A stretch of 64,000 bases of DNA, taken from Mycobacterium simiae (GTDB taxonomy: Bacteria; Actinomycetota; Actinomycetes; Mycobacteriales; Mycobacteriaceae). Both the position numbers and the translations under genes were made by a program. The notes below the pieces were generated by a model. That model was not told where the DNA came from and did not search any database. It saw only the letters and a program-made list of their open reading frames with translations. The stretch is from NCBI RefSeq assembly GCF_008370645.1, contig NZ_VTZN01000001.1, positions 62,001 through 126,000 of the forward strand. The letters run 5' to 3'. Below, piece after piece: positions 38,008 through 48,747 of the stretch; the first letter of the stretch is position 1, and each line of letters begins with the position of its first letter.

Positions 38008-39597
38008 ATGGTCGAGACGGTCGACGCCGTCGTGATCGGAGCCGGTCACCACGGGCTGGTCGCCGCGTCGATCATGGCCGACGCCGGATGGGATGTGTGG
38101 GTGCTGGAAGCCCAGCCCCACCCCGGTGGCGCGGTACGCAGCGCCGAACTCACGCCGGGATACATTACCGACCTGTTCAGCTCGTTCTACCCGATGACCG
38201 CGGCCTCTCCCGCGATGGCAGCGCTGCAATTGGAAGATCATGGGTTGCAGTGGTCTCATGCGCCCACGGTGCTGGCTCACCCGCGTGGCGCGGCCGATGA
38301 CGACCCGCCCGCGCTTTATCGCGACCCGGCGCGCACCGCCGCGGAGTTCGAACGTCGAGAGCGAGTCGACGGTGAGAATTGGTGGCGGGTGGTGCGACTC
38401 TGGGAACAGATCAAATCACCCCTCTTGGATGCGATTTTTGCACCCTTTCCGCCGACGCGTCCGCTGCTGCGATTACTGCTCAAGCTGGGCACCGCCGACG
38501 CACTTCGGTTGGCGCGCCTTCTCATACAGCCCGCCAACACGATGGTGGAGCAGCTGTTCGCCGGTGCGGCACCGCGAGTGTTGTTGCTGGGCAACGCGAT
38601 GCACGCCGACATTGCACCCGACGCCCCGGGCAGCGGCGCGATGGGCTTTTTGCTGACCATGCTTGGCCAAGACTGCGGCTGGCCGGTGCCGGTAGGCGGT
38701 GCGGGTCAACTGACCGCAGCTCTGGTGAATCGCGCGTGTTCGGCCGGGGCGCGAATCGAGGTCAACCAGAACGTATCCCGTATTCAAGTGCACGGTGGCC
38801 GGGCCGTTGCGGCGACCACCGCCGAAGGGCGAACAATCCGCGCGCGCCGCGCCATCGTGGCTGATGTGACTGCGCCGCAACTGTTTTGCCAGATGCTGCC
38901 GGCCGACGCGGTGCCGGATGGCCTGCATCGCGAGCTGGAGCACTACGTCTGGGATCCACCGGTGGTGAAGGTCAACTATACCCTGGACGGATCCATTCCC
39001 TGGCGATCGGCGAGCCTGCGAGAGGCGGGAACGGTCCATCTCGGGGCCGACGGGGATGGCTTGGTTCGATGGATGGCAGACCTCAACACCGGTGTGGTAC
39101 CCGAGCATCCGTTCCTGCTGCTCGGCCAAACCACCACCGCGGATCCGACCCGGTCACCGCCGGGTACCGAAAGTGTATGGGCGTACACGCATCTGCCCCG
39201 AAACGTCGCCGACGATGCTGCCGCGGAGCAGCTCGCCCAGTCGGTGGACTCCGTAATCGAAGAGCATGCTCCGGGGTTTGGTTCTCGAGTGATTGACCGG
39301 TTCTTGCAACGGCCGTCGGACCTGGAAGCCAGCGACGCCAATCTGTATCGGGGCGCGGTCAACGGCGGAACCGCACAACTGCAGCAGATGCTGATCTTCC
39401 GTCCGGCGCCGGGACTGGGACGGGCCGAAACGCCGGTCGAGCGACTGTACTTGGGCAGCGCCTCGGCGACTCCAGGTGGCTCGGTGCACGGCGCCTGCGG
39501 GCGCAACGCCGCCCACGCCGCACTAGCCGCCGACGGGTGGACCGGCTGGCCACGACGCAAGGTGAGCCGCGCAGTCATCTCCCTGCTGACCAAGTAG
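38008..39597 (+). CDS. FAD-dependent oxidoreductase, phytoene-desaturase type
   Basis: 529 aa. The N-terminal FAD motif is AVVIGAGHHGLVAASIMADAGWDVWVLEA with the following GGAVRSAELTPG; the FAD-binding C-terminus is LYLGSASATPGGSVHGACGRNAA. Between them lies a substrate domain similar to carotenoid desaturase/isomerase and CrtI-like amine oxidoreductases (GGAGQLTAALVNRACSAGAR). No other carotenoid genes are nearby, so the substrate is open. Downstream it faces pepB. Confidence 0.85.
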   Translation: MVETVDAVVIGAGHHGLVAASIMADAGWDVWVLEAQPHPGGAVRSAELTPGYITDLFSSFYPMTAASPAMAALQLEDHGLQWSHAPTVLAHPRGAADDDPPALYRDPARTAAEFERRERVDGENWWRVVRLWEQIKSPLLDAIFAPFPPTRPLLRLLLKLGTADALRLARLLIQPANTMVEQLFAGAAPRVLLLGNAMHADIAPDAPGSGAMGFLLTMLGQDCGWPVPVGGAGQLTAALVNRACSAGARIEVNQNVSRIQVHGGRAVAATTAEGRTIRARRAIVADVTAPQLFCQMLPADAVPDGLHRELEHYVWDPPVVKVNYTLDGSIPWRSASLREAGTVHLGADGDGLVRWMADLNTGVVPEHPFLLLGQTTTADPTRSPPGTESVWAYTHLPRNVADDAAAEQLAQSVDSVIEEHAPGFGSRVIDRFLQRPSDLEASDANLYRGAVNGGTAQLQQMLIFRPAPGLGRAETPVERLYLGSASATPGGSVHGACGRNAAHAALAADGWTGWPRRKVSRAVISLLTK

Positions 39598-39618
39598 TCA
39601 GCCGTCGGTCACCCACTC

Positions 39619-41172
39619 CTAGCCGTGTTGGACAATGTCCTCGAGCACCGCGAACATGGTGCGGGTCGGGACGCCGGTGGCTCCCTTGGGCGTGTAGCCC
39701 CAGGCGCTGCCAGTGTTGTACGCCGGGCCGGCCACGTCGATGTGGGCCCAGTTCACCGAATCAGCGACGAACTCCCGCAGAAACACACCGGCCACCAGCA
39801 TGCCGGCGAAGCGCTGGCCACTCACATTGGCCAGGTCGGCCACCGTGGACTTCAGGTCCTCTTTGAGGTCATCCGGCAGCGGCATGGGCCATCCATTTTC
39901 GCCCACCTGCTGCGAGATCGCAGCAACGCGGTCGCGGAACTCGTCGCTGCCCATGACCCCGGGGATGCGACTGCCCAACGCGACCGTCTGCGCACCGGTC
40001 AGCGTCGATGCCTCGATCAGATAATCCGGATTGTCCTCGCACGCGCGAACAAGGGCGTCTGCCAGGATGAGCCGACCCTCCGCGTCGGTGTTAAGCACCT
40101 CGACCGTGGTGCCGCCGTACTGGGTCAGCACATCGCCCGGACGCTGCGCCGTAGCCGACGGCATGTTCTCAGCGATCGGAACCGTGGCAATCACGTCAAT
40201 CGGGAGCTGCAGTTGCGCAGCCAGCGCGACGGTCGCAATGACCGCTGCGGCCCCACCCATGTCCGACGTCATGTGGTGCATCGACGCGGCCGGCTTGATC
40301 GAAATTCCGCCGGTGTCAAAGGTAATTCCTTTACCGACCAACGCGACCTTCTTGGCGCGCTGGGGATTCTTGGCCAGCCGCGAGCCGCGATGGATCAACC
40401 GCACCAGTCGTGGCGGTCGACCGGAGCCCTGGCCGACGCCGATCACACCGCCGTAGCCGGCCTTCCGCAGCGCTTTCTCGTCGAGCACCTCAACTTCGAG
40501 TCCGGCGGATTCGCCTAAAACCTCTGCGCGCTTGGCCAATTCAGCGGGGTACAGGTGGTTCGGCGGGGTGTTGACCAAGTCGCGGGCGGTGGCGACCGCG
40601 GTGGCGAGCGCCGCACCGCGCGCGCTGCGCTTCTTGGCGTCCTTAGCGGTGGCCAGCACGGTGATTTTCCGCAGCCCGGCGTCCTTGGGTGCCGTCTTAG
40701 AGCTCCGGTAGGCGCTGAACCGGTAGCCGCCTAAAATCAGCCCCTCGACGACGGCCGAGCAGACGTCGTCGCCGGGCAGCTCGGCCAGCGTGGTGATCAC
40801 CGCCTGCGCCGTGCCCAGCGACCGCGCTGCCGCCCCGGCGGCGCGGCGGATCGTGTCCCCCGGCCACCGCGACCGTGGCTTACCCAGGCCAACCGTCAGC
40901 ACGCTGGCCACCGGCAGCGACGACACCACCAGCCGGTGCAGTTGATCGCTGCTACCTGTCGCGTCCAGTGCGCGCAGCCCAGCCTCGATTTCGGCGACCG
41001 CGTCGGTGGTCAGGAACGGTTCGGCGGCGGCGACGAGCGCCCCCGGTGCGCCGTCGTCACCGGTCGAGACGACCGGCACAATCAGTACCGAGGAACCGGC
41101 GGCGCGCTTGGGCAGTGCGGCGGCAACGCCGACAGAAGGGCTTTGGTAACCCAGGTGGGTGGTCACGGGCAC
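39619..41172 (-). CDS. pepB: Leucyl aminopeptidase (M17)
   Basis: 517 aa. The M17 family signature [12 protein letters not shown] and metal/catalytic segments [26 protein letters not shown] and [11 protein letters not shown] are in the C-terminal half. It removes N-terminal residues with two metal ions, as a cytosolic hexamer. GTG start at 41172; a second GTG is two codons later. Matches Rv2213 in place and length. Confidence 0.95.
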   Translation of the reverse strand: MPVTTHLGYQSPSVGVAAALPKRAAGSSVLIVPVVSTGDDGAPGALVAAAEPFLTTDAVAEIEAGLRALDATGSSDQLHRLVVSSLPVASVLTVGLGKPRSRWPGDTIRRAAGAAARSLGTAQAVITTLAELPGDDVCSAVVEGLILGGYRFSAYRSSKTAPKDAGLRKITVLATAKDAKKRSARGAALATAVATARDLVNTPPNHLYPAELAKRAEVLGESAGLEVEVLDEKALRKAGYGGVIGVGQGSGRPPRLVRLIHRGSRLAKNPQRAKKVALVGKGITFDTGGISIKPAASMHHMTSDMGGAAAVIATVALAAQLQLPIDVIATVPIAENMPSATAQRPGDVLTQYGGTTVEVLNTDAEGRLILADALVRACEDNPDYLIEASTLTGAQTVALGSRIPGVMGSDEFRDRVAAISQQVGENGWPMPLPDDLKEDLKSTVADLANVSGQRFAGMLVAGVFLREFVADSVNWAHIDVAGPAYNTGSAWGYTPKGATGVPTRTMFAVLEDIVQHG

Positions 41173-41182
41173 TCACCCTAAG

Positions 41183-42313
41183 TCACCTGCAGACGGGGCC
41201 GGACTGGGGAGTGCCCCCGGCGCGCAACGCAAAGGCGGTAACCGGGGCATCAAATCCCTTCAGCGTCAATGGGCCATAGGCGGTCGCGGGCCAATTCGGC
41301 AACTTCGCATAGAGCTCGGACGCGGCCAGAATCTGCCCGGGGGCCGCGACAGCCACGAGTCGCGCGGCCAGGTTCACCGGGTTGCCGAAGTAATCCCCAT
41401 TGATGGCCAGGACGGTCCCGTAGGCTAGGCCGGCGCGGACCTGCAGCTGGGCTTCGCGTGCCTTGGGATGGTCGACGAGATCGAGTGCCGCCTGCGCCAA
41501 CTGCGCAGGAGTCGGGCTCACCCACATCACGGCGTCGCCGATGAACTTCACCAACCGGCCGCCGTCGGCATGCACCACGTCGGCGACGGTGGCGCCGAAC
41601 TCATAGAGCAAGTCCTGCAGCTCTGCGGGCGCAAGCAGCTGGGTCAACGCGGTGAAGCTGGACAGATCCGCAAAGCCGACGCCGCAGGTCACGCTGGCCG
41701 AACTGTCTTGAATGACGCCCTCGAAGTAGGTGCGGGCGCTGGTCAGGTGGTGCCGGTGGACGGTGTCGATCAGCGCCCCGATCCGGGGAACGAATTCGGC
41801 GATCGCCCGGTATGCCTGCGCCGTGGCCAGTTCGTCGTGGGTGTGGGTCATCTGAATGTCTGGCATCCCGGAGCGGATCATTGTCGACTCGGCTTCGGCG
41901 AGCCGGGCCATCGCGGCCCCGAGCACGCGCAGCAGCCCATAGGCGCCGTCGTCGCCCACCACGGCCTTTAAGGCCACCCAGGTCGCCAGCGCGTCGACGT
42001 CAGCCTGGCTCAACGCGGGAACGTCGGAACCCGCGACGGTCAGGCCCAACAACGCCCAGGCCTCGGCGACCTCCTCAGCAGACAGCCCGAGTTCTTCAGC
42101 CGCTGTGTGCACAGTGTAGATAGGGGGCCCCGACCATTGCAGGACGTCACCCGCCAGCCCGAACAAGCGGCCGCGGCGTTCCGCTTCGGCCATCTCCTCG
42201 ACGGTGAAGCCCAGCCCGTCCAGATACTTGATCAGGTCGGCCCGCTCGCGGGGATTGGCGATTCCGGCAGCCTGCAGGGCTTCGAAGTCGAGGGAATCGA
42301 GAGAATCGGACAC
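41183..42313 (-). CDS. Adenylate cyclase, class III (Rv2212-like)
   Basis: 376 aa. Residues 1-190 are a regulatory module with a helical, helix-turn-helix-like segment ([20 protein letters not shown]). The C-terminal cyclase domain (about 205-365) has [15 protein letters not shown] with the metal-binding Asp, [18 protein letters not shown] with Lys for adenine recognition and the second Asp, and [11 protein letters not shown] with the transition-state Asn/Arg. Makes cAMP; the tuberculosis protein responds to pH and fatty acids. pepB lies 10 bp downstream. Confidence 0.93.
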   Translation of the reverse strand: MSDSLDSLDFEALQAAGIANPRERADLIKYLDGLGFTVEEMAEAERRGRLFGLAGDVLQWSGPPIYTVHTAAEELGLSAEEVAEAWALLGLTVAGSDVPALSQADVDALATWVALKAVVGDDGAYGLLRVLGAAMARLAEAESTMIRSGMPDIQMTHTHDELATAQAYRAIAEFVPRIGALIDTVHRHHLTSARTYFEGVIQDSSASVTCGVGFADLSSFTALTQLLAPAELQDLLYEFGATVADVVHADGGRLVKFIGDAVMWVSPTPAQLAQAALDLVDHPKAREAQLQVRAGLAYGTVLAINGDYFGNPVNLAARLVAVAAPGQILAASELYAKLPNWPATAYGPLTLKGFDAPVTAFALRAGGTPQSGPVCR

Positions 42314-42357
42314 TGTCCAAGTGTGCCAGTAGCGCTGCTGGATTAAGGTGTGACGCC

Positions 42358-43461
42358 GTGACTGATGCCTCGAATTTGCAGCCCGGACCCTTAGAAGACC
42401 GCCATCGCGCGCTGGGCGCCAGCTTCGCCGAGTTCGGCGGCTGGCTGATGCCGGTGTCCTACGCCGGGACGGTCAGCGAGCACGCCGCCACCCGTAACGC
42501 GGTGGGTCTGTTCGACGTCAGCCACCTGGGCAAAGCACTGGTTCGCGGGCCGGGCGCCGCCGAGTTCGTCAACGCCGCGTTTACCAACGACCTTCGTCGC
42601 ATTGGACCGGGAAAGGCGCAATACACGTTGTGCTGCAACGATTCCGGTGGCGTCATCGACGACTTGATCGCCTACTACGTCGACGACGACGAGATCTTCT
42701 TGGTACCCAACGCCGCCAACACCGCCGCCGTGGTCGCCGCCTTGCAGGCGGCAGCACCCAGCGATCTGACGATCACCAACCTGCATCGCAGCTACGCGGT
42801 CTTGGCGGTGCAGGGGCCGCGGGCCACCGAGGTGCTCGCTGCATTGGGCCTGCCGACCGACATGGACTATATGGGTTATTCCGATGCGGCGTATGCCGGA
42901 ACACGGGTGCGCGTATGCCGCACCGGTTACACCGGCGAGCACGGCTACGAACTGCTTCCGCCCTGGGAGGCCGCCGGTGCAGTGTTCGACGCGCTGGTGG
43001 AGGCGGTTTCGGACGCCGGCGGCCAGCCTGCCGGTCTGGGCGCCCGTGACACGCTGCGCACCGAAATGGGCTATCCGCTTCACGGACATGAACTTTCGGC
43101 CGAGATCTCGCCATTGCAGGCCCGCTGCGGCTGGGCAATCGGCTGGAAAAAGGAGGCGTTCTTTGGGCGCAACGCGCTGCTGGAAGAAAAACAGGCAGGC
43201 CCGCGACGGCTGCTGCGGGGATTACGCACGGTCGGTCGCGGCGTCTTGCGTCCGGGCCTGACGGTGCTTGACGACGGTGCCATGGTGGGGGTCACCACGT
43301 CGGGAACGTTCTCGCCGACGCTGCAGGTCGGCATCGCGCTCGCGCTGATCGACACCCAGGCCGAGGTGCAGGACGGCCAGCATGTCACTGTCGACGTTCG
43401 CGGGCGTGCTGTTGACTGCGAAGTGGTGCGGCTGCCTTTCATCGAGCCGAAAACGCGTTAG
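42358..43461 (+). CDS. gcvT: Aminomethyltransferase (glycine cleavage T protein)
   Basis: 367 aa from a GTG. It takes the aminomethyl group from lipoyl-GcvH onto tetrahydrofolate. Family segments: [72 protein letters not shown], and the C-terminal [20 protein letters not shown]. The stop is at 43461, followed by 58 bp of spacer before the group II intron. No terminator is visible in that spacer. Confidence 0.95.
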   Translation: MTDASNLQPGPLEDRHRALGASFAEFGGWLMPVSYAGTVSEHAATRNAVGLFDVSHLGKALVRGPGAAEFVNAAFTNDLRRIGPGKAQYTLCCNDSGGVIDDLIAYYVDDDEIFLVPNAANTAAVVAALQAAAPSDLTITNLHRSYAVLAVQGPRATEVLAALGLPTDMDYMGYSDAAYAGTRVRVCRTGYTGEHGYELLPPWEAAGAVFDALVEAVSDAGGQPAGLGARDTLRTEMGYPLHGHELSAEISPLQARCGWAIGWKKEAFFGRNALLEEKQAGPRRLLRGLRTVGRGVLRPGLTVLDDGAMVGVTTSGTFSPTLQVGIALALIDTQAEVQDGQHVTVDVRGRAVDCEVVRLPFIEPKTR

Positions 43462-43503
43462 GTGACCCCACCTCGCGCGGAAAAACCTGTTGTCACACCG
43501 ATA

Positions 43504-43509
43504 TAGAAT
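43504..43509 (+). promoter_or_regulatory. Probable -10 element of ilvE, now upstream of the intron
   Basis: TATAGAAT at 43502-43509 contains TAGAAT, a good mycobacterial -10 (TANNNT). Transcription would begin about 7 bases on, near 43516-43517, directly at the intron boundary. Without the intron this would give a nearly leaderless ilvE message. No convincing -35 is seen. Confidence 0.5.
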
Positions 43510-44022
43510 CGGCGCCATGGTGCGTCCTAGAAGCTGGATCAGGCTTGCGGGTGTAAGTCCCGTCCCGGTAGGCACCGGAGCGCCGGGTAGCAGGCCCCGG
43601 TTCGTCGTTGAGAGGCGGCGGGCTAAGCGGGGTGTCGAGAGCCTCTTTGGAGGGAGCAAGTGCGCGGGCCGTAGTGCCGTTAGGTGCTAGTCCTGCAGCC
43701 TCGTCAGATTTACAACGGAGGAGCCGAGCCGCTCATGTCGCGGCGAAGGCCTATGTCTGTCGAGCCCTGGTCCGGGGTTAGCTCGGCGGGTCCTTCCGGG
43801 GTATGGGGAGCGGCACGTGCACACAGTCTGGTTCGGAAGGGGAGAGGTCCGTGTGCTCAGCCTGCGTCAGGCAAAGACCAAGGGTATAAGCCGATGGTGA
43901 AATCCTTTGGAGGGCAGCGGGAGTCCGAGGGGGTCGTAGTACCGCTGATCGGCGTGAGAGACACGCCGGGAGGGAAGGGCCCCTGCTTTGATCACGCGCG
44001 CGAAGCGGGTACGCATCAGGGC

Positions 44023-45258
44023 ATGACCGAGGTGACTGGGTCCAACTACCCCGGCAAGGCATCGTTTGCCGTAGCTGACGACGAGCCGTTGGTGATGTCG
44101 CCGGTGAAAGTGCAACAACTGCAACGGGTGCTATGGGCTGCGGCCAAGCAGTCTGAGGGTCGGCCTTTCCACGCCGTGTATGACCGTATTTACAGGGGTG
44201 ACGTCCTGTGGGAGGCGTGGGAGCGGGTGCGTAAGAACAAGGGTGCGGCCGGGGTGGATCGGATCACTCTGGTTGTGGTGGAGGACTACGGCGTGGACCG
44301 CATGTTGCGCGAGTTGCGCCATGACCTTCGCACAGGTCGGTATCGTCCCGCGCCTGCCAGGCGTGTGGAGATCCCGAAACCACGAGGTGGTAAGCGGCTG
44401 TTGGGGATTCCCACGGTGCGAGACCGGGTGGTCCAGGCGGCGGCCAAGATCGTGTTGGAACCGATTTTCGAGGCGGATTTTCTGTCGTGCGCGTTCGGGT
44501 TTCGGCCGAGGCGGTCGGCGGTGATGGCCAAGGAACGCTTGCGGACCGGGTTCATCGAGGGCTACCAGTTTGTGGTCGAGTTCGATATCGCCAATTTCTT
44601 CGGTGAGATCGACCACGACCGGCTGCTCACGGAGGTGGGTAGGCGGGTCTCGGATCGGCGGGTGCTCAAACTGCTGCGTTTGTGGCTGCAAGCAGGAGTG
44701 TTGGTCGAGGGGGTGACCCAGCGGACGGTCGCGGGCACTTCGCAGGGCGGGGTGATCTCGCCGCTGTTGGCCAACGTCTACCTGCATGTGCTCGACACCG
44801 AACTCGCTGTCCGTGGGGTAGGTGAGTTGGTGCGTTATGCCGATGACGGTGTGGTGTTGTGCCGTACGGCGGAACAAGCCGAGCACGCTCTAGTGGCGGT
44901 AGGAGAAATCCTGGCGTCGTTGGGGTTGCGGCTGCATCCGGATAAGACGAAGGTGGTCGACCTGCGGGCAGGTTGTGAGGGCTTGGACTTTTTGGGTTGT
45001 CATTTCCGGGCTCGCATGTCGGGACGGTTGTGGGAGCAGCAGCGGGTCATCCGCTACTACTTGCACCGCTGGCCCAGCCACACGGCCATGGCCCGACTAC
45101 GGGCCAAGGTGCGTGACCGCACCGGCCGCAACCGGGTCGGTCTCGATATCCGTGATGTAATCGCGGAGTTGAACCCGATCCTGCGTGGCTGGGGCAACTA
45201 CTTTCGTACCGGCTTCGCGGCACCATCCGCTACCCGAAGGCTGCGTAACCATGTCTAG
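44023..45258 (+). pseudogene. Group II intron reverse transcriptase/maturase, C-terminally truncated
   Basis: 411 aa from the ATG at 44023 (MTEVTGSNYPG); the open frame extends upstream into the intron's structured 5' part. RT motifs are intact: NKGAAGVDRITL, IPTVRDRVVQAAAKIVLEPI, CAFGFRPRRSA, VEFDIANFFGEIDHD, AGTSQGGVISPLLANVYLH and the catalytic YADD at residues 272-275. The maturase domain runs to ILRGWGNYFRTG. There the frame shifts and ends after 15 codons. A neighbouring frame then reads RLRGTIRYPKAA and a stop (45246-45248), the usual end of this family. About 50 residues of the C-terminal DNA-binding region have been deleted. Confidence 0.8.
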
Positions 45259-45270
45259 AAGATCATCGGT

Positions 45271-45304
45271 GAGGCGTGTGCGGGAAAACCGCACGCACGG
45301 ATTG
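45271..45304 (+). ncRNA. Group II intron domain V
   Basis: A 34-nt hairpin with the domain V plan: lower stem, two-base CG bulge at 45294-45295, upper stem TGCGG/CCGCA and a GAAAA loop. In typical bacterial introns the lower stem starts GAGCCG and closes CGGTTC. Here it starts GAGGCG and closes CGGATT, giving G-G and G-A mismatches at the position of the AGC catalytic triad. Confidence 0.7.
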
Positions 45305-45354
45305 AAAGGGGGAAGGGGAAACGGGCTCACTGAGCACCGCGCCCCCGACTACCA

Positions 45355-46461
45355 ATGACCAGCGGGTCCCTCCAGTTCACGGTTACGCGCACGGCGCATC
45401 CGGCTAGCGAAGCCCAGCGGGGAGCGATCTTGCAGGATCCTGGCTTCGGCAAATACCACACCGACCACATGGTCTCCATTGACTACACCGAGGGCCAGGG
45501 TTGGCACAGCGCACGGGTTACCGGCTACGGGCCGATCCAGCTGGACCCGTCGGCGATTGTGCTGCACTACGCGCAAGAAGTGTTCGAAGGCCTCAAAGCC
45601 TATCGCTGGACCGACGGCTCGATCGTGTCGTTTCGCGCGGAGGCAAACGCCGCCAGATTGCGTGCGTCCGCTCGGCGGATGGCGATCCCGGAATTGCCCG
45701 ACGAGCTGTTCATCGAGTCGCTGTGCCAGCTCATCGCCGTCGACAACGCCTGGGTGCCCCAGGCCGGCGGTGAAGAGGCGTTGTATCTGCGGCCTTTCAT
45801 CATCGCCACCGAGCCCGGCCTGGGAGTGCGGCCGGCCACCGAATACCGCTACTTGTTGATCGCCTCACCGGCAGGCGCGTACTTCAAGGGTGGCATCAGT
45901 CCCGTCAGCGTGTGGGTCTCAACCGAATACGTGCGGGCGTGCCCAGGTGGCACCGGTGCGGCCAAGTTCGGCGGCAACTACGCCGCCTCGCTGTTAGCTC
46001 AGGCTGAAGCCGCCCACCAGGGTTGCGATCAGGTGGTGTGGCTCGACGCCGTCGAACGACGTTATGTCGAAGAGATGGGCGGCATGAATATTTTCTTCGT
46101 ATTCGGCAGCGGCGGATCGGCGCGACTGGTCACTCCGGAGCTATCCGGCTCGCTGCTGCCCGGTATTACACGAGACTCGTTGCTGCAACTGGCAATTGAT
46201 GCTGGCTTTAGCGTCGAGGAACGCAAGATTGATATCGACGAATGGCACAAGAAAGCCACCGCCGGTGAGATCACTGAAGTATTCGCCTGCGGCACAGCCG
46301 CGGTCATCACTCCGGTCTCTCGGGTGAGGTACGGCGACAGCGAGTTCACCATCGCCGACGCCCAACCGGGTGAAGTGACTATGGCTTTGCGGGACACCTT
46401 GACCGGCATCCAGCGCGGCACGTTCGCCGACACCCACGGCTGGATGTCGCGGCTCGGCTAG
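45355..46461 (+). CDS. ilvE: Branched-chain amino acid aminotransferase
   Basis: 368 aa, identical in length to M. tuberculosis IlvE (Rv2210c). The fold IV PLP enzyme transfers amino groups to make Leu, Ile and Val. The PLP-binding Lys204 is in [14 protein letters not shown]; other motifs are [43 protein letters not shown] and [14 protein letters not shown]. The ATG at 45355 is 2 bases from the intron end and has no ribosome-binding site, which suggests an originally leaderless message. The stop overlaps the convergent transporter gene by 4 bp (CTAG). The coding sequence is intact. Confidence 0.96.
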   Translation: MTSGSLQFTVTRTAHPASEAQRGAILQDPGFGKYHTDHMVSIDYTEGQGWHSARVTGYGPIQLDPSAIVLHYAQEVFEGLKAYRWTDGSIVSFRAEANAARLRASARRMAIPELPDELFIESLCQLIAVDNAWVPQAGGEEALYLRPFIIATEPGLGVRPATEYRYLLIASPAGAYFKGGISPVSVWVSTEYVRACPGGTGAAKFGGNYAASLLAQAEAAHQGCDQVVWLDAVERRYVEEMGGMNIFFVFGSGGSARLVTPELSGSLLPGITRDSLLQLAIDAGFSVEERKIDIDEWHKKATAGEITEVFACGTAAVITPVSRVRYGDSEFTIADAQPGEVTMALRDTLTGIQRGTFADTHGWMSRLG

Positions 46462-47903
46462 GCGGCGGCAACTGCTGCCGGCGCCGGACGGAACGACTCG
46501 AATCGGCAGCCGTCCCATACGCAGCGCAGACTGATGCCTTGGCGTGCCCCGTCGGCCAATCTGACATCGGTCATTCTGACCACGACCGAGCTGTGCGCGG
46601 CGAGCTGCGGACGGGACGCCGGCTCACGTGCCGGGGCCCCTGCTCGTTCTCGGGCAGGTGCGCTCAGAGCCGCGACTGCGGCGACTGCGGCCAGTGTGAG
46701 CATGGCGACGACGGGCCAGACCGTCGCGTGCTTCTGGGCCATCGTGCCGAGGACAGCGCCTAGCAGCGTGAACTCGACAGCAACTAACGTCGATCCGAAG
46801 CTGATCAGCGTCGCGCGGTGTTGCTCGGCGGCCAATGCGCTGATCCACGATACCGCCGCGGCGGTGACGGCCTGTGAGGCTACCGTCGCCAGCAGGAACA
46901 CGGTGCCGTAGGCCCACATGTGGAACCACTGACCGCACGACTCGGCGAGGATGCACAGCAGCGACGCGGCCATGCTGAGCAGGGCGCTACCCAACAGCAT
47001 GCCGCGTACTCCGCAGAGTCGGTAAACCTTGCGCCACAGCACCGAGCCGATGACTAATCCGATGCTGGACAACACCACCAGCATCTGCAGATTGCCGCGC
47101 TGCTGGGCGGCGCGCAGGCTGAAGAAGGTAGTGCCCAGACTAATCGGCGCGAACAACAGGTAGGTGATCACGTACCGGCGAAACCACGGCTGGGTGCGCG
47201 CAACCTCAAAGCCCTGCCGGTAGGTATCACGAAAAGGGACCCGGGTGGCGCTGGCCCGGGTGGAGGCCCCGGCCGCGGCGGCTCGCATCGGGCCAACGAA
47301 CACCGCCGCGACCCCGGAGGCAGCCAGGCCCGCGGCGCCCAGCCATAGCAAATCGTGATAGCGCGCCATCTGGTCGCCGCCGGCCAGCATCGGCACCACC
47401 AGCAGTGTGACGCCAGTGGCCAGCACCGACCCCAGAGCCCCCTGGGTAAGCAGCAGCTCACCACGCCGCAGGACGGACAACTTGCTGGAGATCATGTCGG
47501 CGTATGCCACGCCCGAGACTCCGGTGATGGCACCAACGGCGGTTGATGTGATCAAAAAAACCGCCGCGACGAAAGTGTGAGTCCAGGGCACCGCGGCATT
47601 ACACAAAACCAGCACTGCGGTGGTCGCCGATATCGCTGCCATCAACAAGTGCCGAAGCTGGCCGGCGCGCTGCAGAATCAGCGGCGACACCGAGTTTCCG
47701 ACAATAGCGCCGATGCAGAACGCCGGATACAGCAGACCGGCCGCCCAGGTAAGGCCCTGACTTGCGCAGATGACCGGCAGCACCACCGCGCCGCTACCGA
47801 GTTGCATCCCGGCCGTGTAGAAGCTCCCCTGGGCGACCAGGCGCCCGAACGGGTTGCTGCGGGCCGGGCCGGTCAAAACGTGCGCCAGCCGTGATGCGAA
47901 CAT
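46458..47903 (-). CDS. MFS-like membrane protein (Rv2209-like)
   Basis: About 481 aa from the ATG at 47903. Around eleven to twelve hydrophobic segments are visible, for example [40 protein letters not shown] and [20 protein letters not shown], spread from residue 27 to about 415, with an Ala/Arg-rich cytoplasmic tail. The repeat structure suggests a two-times-six transporter, but no substrate signature is clear. TATATAG lies 11-17 bases before the start, so it may be leaderless. Confidence 0.75.
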   Translation of the reverse strand: MFASRLAHVLTGPARSNPFGRLVAQGSFYTAGMQLGSGAVVLPVICASQGLTWAAGLLYPAFCIGAIVGNSVSPLILQRAGQLRHLLMAAISATTAVLVLCNAAVPWTHTFVAAVFLITSTAVGAITGVSGVAYADMISSKLSVLRRGELLLTQGALGSVLATGVTLLVVPMLAGGDQMARYHDLLWLGAAGLAASGVAAVFVGPMRAAAAGASTRASATRVPFRDTYRQGFEVARTQPWFRRYVITYLLFAPISLGTTFFSLRAAQQRGNLQMLVVLSSIGLVIGSVLWRKVYRLCGVRGMLLGSALLSMAASLLCILAESCGQWFHMWAYGTVFLLATVASQAVTAAAVSWISALAAEQHRATLISFGSTLVAVEFTLLGAVLGTMAQKHATVWPVVAMLTLAAVAAVAALSAPARERAGAPAREPASRPQLAAHSSVVVRMTDVRLADGARQGISLRCVWDGCRFESFRPAPAAVAAA

Positions 47904-48006
47904 GATGAAGACGCTATATACTTCCGGCCGCCACAACGATCCACCGATCGGACACGATTTTCTTAGTTTTTGTCCTCCGAGCGGGGGACAAGGTTTGTCA
48001 TACCCC

Positions 48007-48747
48007 CTAGATGGGGACCAGCGCCGCAAGTACCACGGCGCACACTGTTGTGGTCATTTCAATCGCCCCACCCAGCACGTCACCGGTGATACCGCCGAAT
48101 CGGCGCACGCAGTGCGCCACCAAAGCCGCACCGCACGCCAGCGCCGCAAGCACCGCGACCGGTCCCTGCCATGGTCGTGGACCCGCCAGCAGCGAAACTG
48201 CGAGTAGAACTACGAGCCACAACACCACCACCGGCCCCGGCTGGGTTCCTGCCACCTGGGCGCCAAGGGTGCTGCCCGCAGCGGCCGGCACTGATCTGCG
48301 ACAGGCCAGCACCGCAGTGATCCGCCCGGCAACAACGGCCACGACGATCCCGCCGGTGCCCAACGTCGGGAAGGCCAGCCCCTGCAGCACGATCACTACG
48401 ACGATGGCCGCCACCCCGAACGGGCCGGCCGAGCCGTCGCGCATGACCGCAAGGGCGCGCTGCGGCGGCCCGTAGCAACCTAGACCGTCGGCCGTATCGG
48501 CGACAGCGTCAATGTGCATGCCTCGGGTTACGACCAGCAATACTGTCACGGCAAGAAATCCGGACAGCGGACTGGACGGGCCGAACGCCACGGAGCCGGC
48601 CCAGGCGACTGCCGCGGCCAGCCCGCCGAGCACGGCACCGACCACTGGCAACGCCGTCATCGCGCCGCGACCGATCGAGGTGGCTCCCGAGCCCGGGCCG
48701 GGCATGATCGTTCCGAAAGCGAAAGCTATTGCCAGCGAACGCATCAC
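48007..48747 (-). CDS. cobS: Adenosylcobinamide-GDP ribazoletransferase (cobalamin synthase)
   Basis: 246 aa integral membrane enzyme joining adenosylcobinamide-GDP and alpha-ribazole in the last step of B12 nucleotide-loop assembly. The signature region [20 protein letters not shown] with its Asp cluster is clear, followed by [17 protein letters not shown] and the C-terminal [20 protein letters not shown]. The start overlaps the cobT stop (GTGATG at 48742-48747), so GTG 48747 or ATG 48744 is used. Confidence 0.95.
   Translation of the reverse strand: MMRSLAIAFAFGTIMPGPGSGATSIGRGAMTALPVVGAVLGGLAAAVAWAGSVAFGPSSPLSGFLAVTVLLVVTRGMHIDAVADTADGLGCYGPPQRALAVMRDGSAGPFGVAAIVVVIVLQGLAFPTLGTGGIVVAVVAGRITAVLACRRSVPAAAGSTLGAQVAGTQPGPVVVLWLVVLLAVSLLAGPRPWQGPVAVLAALACGAALVAHCVRRFGGITGDVLGGAIEMTTTVCAVVLAALVPI

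Larger units (their letters stand above)
43520..45352 (+). mobile_element. Group II intron inserted directly before ilvE
   Basis: The 5' end is the conserved GTGCG at 43520-43524. The interior encodes a reverse transcriptase/maturase (44023-45258). Domain V is at 45271-45304 and a domain VI-like hairpin precedes the CCCCGACTAC 3' end at about 45352; the last base is uncertain by a few nucleotides. About 1.83 kb, same strand as gcvT and ilvE. The spacer before it belongs to the gcvT-ilvE intergenic region, and the ilvE ATG begins 2 bases after the inferred end. M. tuberculosis has no intron here. The encoded protein and domain V both look damaged. Confidence 0.85.

Noticed and set aside
43491-43509. 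TTGTCA at 43490-43495 as the -35 for the TAGAAT box
   Set aside because: Only 8 bases separate the two; a -35/-10 pair needs about 16-19.
43520-43760. Possible riboswitch or structured leader before ilvE
   Set aside because: The conserved 5' GTGCG, the downstream reverse transcriptase and domain V show that this structure is group II intron domain I.
45271-45352. Transcription terminator after the reverse transcriptase
   Set aside because: The hairpins have the shape and position of group II domains V and VI, not of an independent terminator.
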